A DNA stretch of 9,973 nt, from NCBI GenBank assembly GCA_015231995.1, contig JADGAO010000115.1, positions 1-9,973 of the forward strand. Reading direction: 5' to 3'. Source of the stretch: Nitrospinota bacterium. GTDB lineage: Bacteria; Nitrospinota_A; UBA7883; JACRLM01. Under the pieces are notes generated by a model, which was not told the origin of the DNA, did not search any database, and worked only from the letters and a program-made list of their open reading frames with translations. Shown piece by piece: positions 6,209 through 9,973 of this stretch; the stretch's first letter is position 1; each line of letters opens with the position of its first letter. A program made the translations under genes and the position numbers.

Positions 6209-7369
6209 ATGGGGATTTTTCAGGAATATATCGAGAGACGCATGCCCGTCAGCGAACTGGTGGCGGAGAGAAAATCCTATCTACGAAAAATCAGTGAGAT
6301 AAGGGGTGGAAGAAACATCCTTGTATATGCCTCCAATTTTCGAGTGTCTGACGCGGCGAATTACATTTGGCAAGAAGATTTACTGCCCCTCTCGGATCAG
6401 CTTTCCAACCTTAGCGGCCCTTCGTTGGATGTCATCATTGAAACGCCTGGCGGAATCGGCGAAGTGGCCGAGGACATGGTAAGAATGATTCGGCACAAAT
6501 TCGAGGATGTTGCTTTTATAATTCCCGGCTCCGCCAAAAGCGCTGGAACCATCATGGCTATGTCTGGAGACGATATTCTGATGGAGCCGGATTCCTCTTT
6601 GGGGCCGGTAGACGCCCAAATGAGTTGGCAGGGTAGAGGCTTTTCGGCGGAAGCTTTCAAAGAAGGGCTTGAGGCCATAAAAACCGAGGTTGAAGGTAAG
6701 GGAGCATTGAACAAGGCTTATATTCCGATACTTCAAAATATCTCACCGGGTGAGATTCAACATGCCGCAAATGCGATGGAATTCGCAAAAAACCTTGTGA
6801 CTCAATGGTTGCAAAACTACAAGTTCCGGACATGGGAGCGCCATAAATCAACCGGAGACCCTGTTACAGAGGAAACCAAGAGGCGAAGGGCGAATGAAAT
6901 AGCCAAGGAATTGTCGAATCACAGCAAGTGGAAAACCCACGGAAAATCCATTAAGATATCGGACCTTCGGGAAATGGGCCTGCGAATAACGGATTATAGT
7001 GAAAACACTGCGCTGTATGACGCGATCCGCCGTTATTATGTGTTACTGAACGTATTTTTCGAAATATCCCCGCAAATCTACAAGGTCATTGAAACGCCCA
7101 CCTCGCAGATATATAAGCGCAAATCCGTTGAAAAAGAGGCCGCAAACCCCAAGCTCGCCGACAAAGCGATAATTGAATTAAGTTGTGAAAAGTGCAAAAA
7201 CACTAGTAAGATACAATTGAATTTTAAAACTGGAATTCCTCTGGATGAAGGGGTTTTGGCATATCCGCCGAACGACATTTTCAACTGTCCGTTTTGCGGC
7301 GCGGAACACAATCTGGTAGCCATCAGGCAGAATGTCGAGCTTCAGACTGGGAGAGGAAGGATCAAATGA
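6209..7369 (+). CDS. ClpP/SppA-like serine protease with zinc ribbon (serine dehydrogenase proteinase type)
   Basis: A 386-residue protein of the ClpP/crotonase superfamily, closest to the serine dehydrogenase proteinase (SDH_sah) group. Seen: a strand ending in Glu-Thr-Pro-Gly-Gly (78-82), the nucleophile motif Gly-Ser-Ala-Lys-Ser111-Ala-Gly-Thr with Ser111 in the ClpP-serine position, and Ser-Ser-Leu-Gly-Pro-Val-Asp-Ala-Gln (129-137), which is characteristic of this branch. A helical middle (about 145-290) precedes a C-terminal zinc ribbon: Cys326-X2-Cys329 and Cys360-X2-Cys363. There is no signal peptide or clear membrane segment, unlike SppA. Substrate is unknown. ATG 6209 has AAGGGG five bases upstream; a GTG at 6182 inside the end of fabH is less likely. 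The gene is visibly more A+T-rich than plsX and fabH, suggesting later insertion. It ends in an ATGA overlap with the next gene. Confidence 0.85.
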   Translation: MGIFQEYIERRMPVSELVAERKSYLRKISEIRGGRNILVYASNFRVSDAANYIWQEDLLPLSDQLSNLSGPSLDVIIETPGGIGEVAEDMVRMIRHKFEDVAFIIPGSAKSAGTIMAMSGDDILMEPDSSLGPVDAQMSWQGRGFSAEAFKEGLEAIKTEVEGKGALNKAYIPILQNISPGEIQHAANAMEFAKNLVTQWLQNYKFRTWERHKSTGDPVTEETKRRRANEIAKELSNHSKWKTHGKSIKISDLREMGLRITDYSENTALYDAIRRYYVLLNVFFEISPQIYKVIETPTSQIYKRKSVEKEAANPKLADKAIIELSCEKCKNTSKIQLNFKTGIPLDEGVLAYPPNDIFNCPFCGAEHNLVAIRQNVELQTGRGRIK

Positions 7370-7563
7370 AAAACGAGAAACAGGCCTCTAGCGAATACGG
7401 GGAATATAAGATCGTCTTTGAAAGGCTGATTAAGGACGATTCTGATACGGAAAGCCTTCTATCGCCAAAGCTTGTCCAGGAAATGGAAGAAATAGAGGCG
7501 CTCAGGCGTTTTTCCAGCGAGTTAAAAAAAGAATCTGCCTTTTTTTACAGTTCCACTGCCTAA
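7366..7563 (+). CDS. Small charged protein, partner of the protease gene
   Basis: A 65-residue protein I do not recognise. Its ATG overlaps the protease stop in ATGA, and GGAAGG lies five bases upstream, so coupled translation is strongly suggested. The protein is rich in Glu, Lys and Ser. Residues about 33-57 (Pro-Lys-Leu-Val-Gln-Glu-Met-Glu-Glu-Ile-Glu-Ala-Leu-Arg) look helical and amphipathic, possibly coiled coil, and the end is Phe-Phe-Tyr-Ser-Ser-Thr-Ala. There are no cysteines, signal peptide or membrane segment. A regulator, adaptor or substrate of the neighbouring protease is a reasonable inference from the overlap, but nothing in the sequence proves it. Base composition is like the protease gene. 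A frame extension back to 7294 lies inside the protease gene and is not needed. Confidence 0.7.
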   Translation: MKNEKQASSEYGEYKIVFERLIKDDSDTESLLSPKLVQEMEEIEALRRFSSELKKESAFFYSSTA

Positions 7564-7704
7564 ATCTGCTTTGTTATAGTGTGTTTCCTTTTTGGTTTTA
7601 CAATGCGTAGGGTCTGAACCGCACATTGCGCGGGAACAGGCCGGTATGCTGGCCGGAGAAAAATTTCTTTTCGGCGGGTTTTCAAGACGGGAGGATTTTC
7701 GAAG

Positions 7705-8433
7705 ATGCGTGGTTCGGACGAGAAAGAAGCGAGAATCGATTTAAGTTACTACCGCGACTGGGTTTCCAAACGCGAAAAAGTCATCGAGAAAGACAAAAAA
7801 AAGACCGTAAACTTTATAACGATCTCGCGGGAGTTCGGATGCGAGGGGTTTGAGCTGGCTGAAAAGCTGGTGGAAAAAATCAACGCCGCCAAGGGGACCC
7901 CCTGGAGCCTGTTCACCAGGAAGATGATCGAAGAAGCCTGCGCCACCGGCGCGATGGAAGCGCAGGATATCCATGCGATATCGGAGAAGCGCTGGACGTT
8001 CAAGGACTGGTTCGTGGACGCGCTGGTGCCGCGCTATCTGCAATCCGGCTCGTCCGTGGTGTTCCTGCGTATGCGCAACATGATCCTCAACCTCGTTGAC
8101 AAAGGCAACTGCGTCATCCTCGGCGGCGGCTCTCAGATACTCACGCAGAATCTCGACCCGAAGAAGTTTCACGGTTTGCACATCAGGATCGTCGCCTCAT
8201 ACAGTTGGAGGCTCAACCGGATTGAAAACATCTACAACCTGCAGAGGGAAGAGGCGGAGAACATGCTACGCGCCCGGCAGGACGCGCGCGACAGGTTCAT
8301 AGCCGATTTCACTTCGCTCAACGCGGCGGACGATTCCTTGTACCACGTCGTTTTTAACAACGCGCGCAACACCCCGGAGATGATGGCCGACCTGATTCTC
8401 GAGTATATGAAGATCGTCAAAGCCCTGGACTGA
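7705..8433 (+). CDS. Cytidylate-kinase-like family protein
   Basis: A 242-residue protein of the cytidylate-kinase-like group (Cytidylate_kin2 type), cytoplasmic. After a charged N-terminal helix of about 34 residues comes Phe-Ile-Thr-Ile-Ser-Arg-Glu-Phe-Gly-Cys-Glu-Gly-Phe-Glu-Leu-Ala (37-52), the family's P-loop equivalent. The classical Gly-Lys-Ser/Thr is absent. A second core strand is Asn-Cys-Val-Ile-Leu-Gly-Gly-Gly-Ser (135-143), then an Arg-rich lid with Arg-Ala-Arg-Gln-Asp-Ala-Arg-Asp-Arg (189-197), and a final helix. True CMP kinase activity is unproven, since this group often lacks the P-loop lysine. GGGAGG at 7689-7694 is ten bases from the ATG, slightly far. The gene is separated by 141 bases from the small ORF and by hairpins from the next gene, so it may be its own unit. 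Confidence 0.82.
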   Translation: MRGSDEKEARIDLSYYRDWVSKREKVIEKDKKKTVNFITISREFGCEGFELAEKLVEKINAAKGTPWSLFTRKMIEEACATGAMEAQDIHAISEKRWTFKDWFVDALVPRYLQSGSSVVFLRMRNMILNLVDKGNCVILGGGSQILTQNLDPKKFHGLHIRIVASYSWRLNRIENIYNLQREEAENMLRARQDARDRFIADFTSLNAADDSLYHVVFNNARNTPEMMADLILEYMKIVKALD

Positions 8434-8445
8434 CCGATATCTGAC

Positions 8446-8507
8446 CGGCCCATAGCGGGCCGTAGCCTTTATCTCGACGCCCGGCGGGGTGTTTTTACAC
8501 CCCGTCG
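8446..8507 (+). terminator. Tandem hairpins after the kinase-like gene
   Basis: First hairpin: CGGCCC (8446-8451) with GGGCCG (8457-8462), loop ATAGC. Second: CGGGGTGT (8485-8492) with ACACCCCG (8497-8504), a perfect eight-base stem with loop TTTT that extends outward to 8482-8507 with one G-T pair. Neither has a real T-tract after it, so termination is plausible but not certain. The second contains a block repeated near 9773. Confidence 0.4.
8478..8495 (+). repeat. Short repeated block, copy 1
   Basis: CGCCCGGCGGGGTGTTTT here matches CGCCCGACGGGGTGTTCT at 9773-9790 in 16 of 18 positions. Both copies are intergenic. Here the block forms the left arm of a hairpin; at 9773 the right arm is not preserved. 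Confidence 0.5.
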
Positions 8508-8583
8508 ACAGCGCGTCGTTTGCTGGCATGATCTTGTCGGTTGTCCACTCGATTGGCTCAGGGCGCCATTTTATTTATAAAAA

Positions 8584-9042
8584 ATGAACATCGAGCCTGG
8601 CATAACCATCCGTCGCGCAAAGCCCGCCGATGTCGGGACGCTCACCGATATTGACCATGTCTGTTTCTCCACGCCGCTGGCTTATGAGGTGGAGACGTTC
8701 CTTTATTACCTGAACGATCGTTTGTCTGAGACATGGGTGGCCGATAGCGCGATGGGCGTAATCGGGTTCACCATCTTCGAAATGGAATCACGGGAACGCG
8801 CCCATTTCATCACGCTCGACGTACTTCCGGAACATCGCAAAAAACGAATCGGCTCTGCGTTGATGGATCACGCGCACGAGCGGGCGAGGGAGCTTGGCGC
8901 GTCGCTGATGGTTTTGCAGGTGGCGGTCGTAAATCGTGTGGCTATGGATTTTTACGAGCGTCGCGGATATGCGAAGACGCGCATCATCAAAAGATATTAC
9001 GAAGACAAATCCGATGCGTGGGAGATGGAGTTGGGCCTGTGA
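8584..9042 (+). CDS. GNAT-family N-acetyltransferase, RimI-like
   Basis: A 152-residue GCN5-related acetyltransferase. It would transfer an acetyl group from acetyl-CoA to an amine, perhaps a protein N-terminus as in RimI, but the substrate is not shown by sequence. Seen: Ile-Thr-Ile-Arg-Arg-Ala-Lys-Pro-Ala-Asp at the start, the CoA-binding motif A Leu-Asp-Val-Leu-Pro-Glu-His-Arg-Lys-Lys-Arg-Ile-Gly-Ser-Ala-Leu (78-93), and motif B with Val-Val-Asn117-Arg-Val-Ala-Met-Asp-Phe-Tyr124-Glu-Arg-Arg-Gly-Tyr. Length fits RimI. The sequence before the ATG is an A/T run (TTTATTTATAAAAA) with no ribosome site, so initiation is leaderless or unusual. No better in-frame start exists nearby. No tsaB or tsaD is adjacent. 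Confidence 0.9.
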   Translation: MNIEPGITIRRAKPADVGTLTDIDHVCFSTPLAYEVETFLYYLNDRLSETWVADSAMGVIGFTIFEMESRERAHFITLDVLPEHRKKRIGSALMDHAHERARELGASLMVLQVAVVNRVAMDFYERRGYAKTRIIKRYYEDKSDAWEMELGL

Positions 9043-9153
9043 TCGCGGGTTTTTCCGCCACGCCTTCCTGAATCATTTCCCTCTATCTGTCATCTAACCA
9101 GCCTGCAGTAAACAAAAATCGTTTTTCAATCTGAAGATGTAAGGAGTGTCGGC

Positions 9154-9723
9154 ATGAGGATATTGGTTTTGGCCATGATTGCGTCGTTGATAAGCGGCCC
9201 GGCGTTTGCGGAAGTCACGAAGGAACAGGCCGTCGAGAAATCGAAGGAAATGGTCAAGGAACTCGGTGGCGGGCTTAAAGGCAAATTGCAGGAGGCGGTG
9301 AAAGCGTCCGGGTTTGGCGGGGCGATCTCCGTTTGCAAAGAGATCGGGCTTGTCCGCGCAAAAGAAGTGGGGGACAAGTTCGGCGGCTCTATCCGCAGGG
9401 TCACTCATAAAACGCGCAACCCGCAAAACGCTCCCGATTCTCACGAGGCCGATGTCCTGACGAAAATGGAGCATGACCATCATGCTGGCAAATTACAGGA
9501 GGCCTATGTCGAGGCCGTCACCGGCGCCGACGGCAAGAAAAACCTGCGTTTCATGAAACCGATAGTCACCGAGGCGTTGTGCCTCAACTGCCACGGCGCG
9601 CCGGACAAACTCAATCCCGACGCGGCCAAGGCCATACAGCTCAATTACCCGAACGACAAGGCCACCGGCTATGGCGCCGACCAGGTGCGCGGGGCGTTCA
9701 GCGTGGTTTATCCGTTGAACTGA
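9154..9723 (+). CDS. Exported mono-haem c-type protein, DUF3365/Tll0287-like
   Basis: A 189-residue protein with a signal peptide (Met-Arg-Ile-Leu..., hydrophobic core, likely cut after Ala-Phe-Ala at about residue 19), so it acts in the periplasm. It fits the DUF3365 (Tll0287-like) family: Ile-Ser-Val-Cys61 after a helical start, then Arg-Arg-Val-Thr-His-Lys-Thr-Arg-Asn-Pro-Gln-Asn-Ala-Pro-Asp (81-95), then one haem site, Cys143-Leu-Asn-Cys146-His147. These domains occur alone or as sensory modules and are thought to respond to redox or ligands; the role of this free-standing form is not known. AAGGAG at 9141-9146 is seven bases from the ATG. No cytochrome maturation or oxidase gene is in view. 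It appears to be a single-gene unit. Confidence 0.9.
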   Translation: MRILVLAMIASLISGPAFAEVTKEQAVEKSKEMVKELGGGLKGKLQEAVKASGFGGAISVCKEIGLVRAKEVGDKFGGSIRRVTHKTRNPQNAPDSHEADVLTKMEHDHHAGKLQEAYVEAVTGADGKKNLRFMKPIVTEALCLNCHGAPDKLNPDAAKAIQLNYPNDKATGYGADQVRGAFSVVYPLN

Positions 9724-9736
9724 ATCCGGCTTTATC

Positions 9737-9754
9737 TGTAGGGGCGCCCCTACA
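9737..9754. repeat. Perfect 18-base palindrome
   Basis: TGTAGGGGCGCCCCTACA is fully self-complementary. It lies 13 bases after the stop of the haem-protein gene. It could form a hairpin in the transcript, but no T-tract follows. It resembles the ends of intergenic dispersed elements. Confidence 0.7.
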
Positions 9755-9772
9755 AAGCAGGATATACGTTCG

Positions 9773-9790
9773 CGCCCGACGGGGTGTTCT
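9773..9790 (+). repeat. Short repeated block, copy 2
   Basis: The second copy of the block at 8478-8495 (16 of 18 identical). Here the downstream bases do not complete a hairpin, suggesting a decayed or truncated copy. Confidence 0.5.
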
Positions 9791-9831
9791 TGTGCATTTG
9801 CAGAACGAAGTGATGGCGCCATCCTTTTCCC

Positions 9832-9918
9832 TCCCCGAAGTTCGGGGATGTGGCGTGTACTCGCGCCGGATAGTAGCCCCCCTGACAAGGGGGGTGGCGC
9901 GAAGCGCCGGGGGGGGGG
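9832..9918. repeat. Cluster of palindromes and G/C-run hairpins
   Basis: Three structures in a row: TCCCCGAA-G-TTCGGGGA (9832-9848); CCCCCC (9877-9882) with GGGGGG (9889-9894) around TGACAA; and GGCGC-GAA-GCGCC (9896-9908), followed by a run of ten G (9909-9918). No coding frame is supported. The arrangement looks like a non-coding dispersed element. A weaker relative of the C-run/G-run part is at 2788-2803. Confidence 0.55.
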
Positions 9919-9940
9919 TAAACCCGTATTCCGAAGTTGA

Positions 9941-9973
9941 GGAGAGATTCTTCGCTATCGCTCAGAATGACAA
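9941..9973. repeat. Second copy of the inverted-repeat arm, cut by window end
   Basis: GATTCTTCG followed by CTCAGAATGACAA matches the right arm of the element at 2834-2972 (GATTCTTCGG...CTCAGAATGACAA). The element may begin upstream or be a solo arm; the window ends here. Confidence 0.55.

Noticed and set aside
8553..8581. TTGGCT-N17-TATAAA as promoter of the GNAT gene
   Set aside because: It would place the transcript start at or after the ATG, so it cannot serve this start codon.
9045..9058. GCGG/CCGC hairpin after the GNAT gene as terminator
   Set aside because: It has only four base pairs and its T-run is in the loop, not after the stem.
9877..9918. CRISPR-like repeat or rRNA/tRNA piece at the right end
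   Set aside because: There are no evenly spaced direct repeats, and no cloverleaf or rRNA signature; these are inverted-repeat hairpins.

Overview
The window looks like a chromosomal segment of a Gram-negative bacterium of middling-to-high G+C (judged by eye). It has a Sec-exported c-type haem protein, lipid-synthesis housekeeping genes and a PtsN-like EIIA. A delta-proteobacterial or Nitrospinota-like lineage would fit, but that is inference: there is no rRNA or other strong marker. All supported genes are on the + strand. I see no tRNA, rRNA, CRISPR array, integrase or transposase.

Layout. Positions 1-1754 hold the 3' end of a biotin carboxylase (accC), an MBL-fold hydrolase and a probably membrane-anchored ankyrin-repeat protein, closely spaced and probably one operon. 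A geneless stretch (about 1755-2217) follows, then a stand-alone PtsN-like EIIA (2218-2682). A second geneless stretch (2683-3134) carries an imperfect inverted repeat resembling a non-coding dispersed element, and then a good sigma70-type promoter.

Positions 3135-6188 are the conserved block DUF177/YceD - rpmF (L32) - plsX - fabH, which couples ribosomal protein supply to the start of fatty-acid and phospholipid synthesis. Where fabD/fabG/acpP often follow fabH, this window instead has a more A+T-rich pair: a ClpP/SppA-like serine protease of the serine dehydrogenase proteinase type with a C-terminal zinc ribbon, and a 65-residue charged protein overlapping it by an ATGA. This pair is the best candidate for an undescribed small system.

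Positions 7705-9723 hold a cytidylate-kinase-like protein with a degenerate P-loop, a RimI-like GNAT acetyltransferase and an exported DUF3365/Tll0287-like mono-haem protein, each with its own intergenic region. The last 250 bases are a patchwork of palindromes and G/C-run hairpins ending in what looks like a second copy of the repeat arm seen near 2950.
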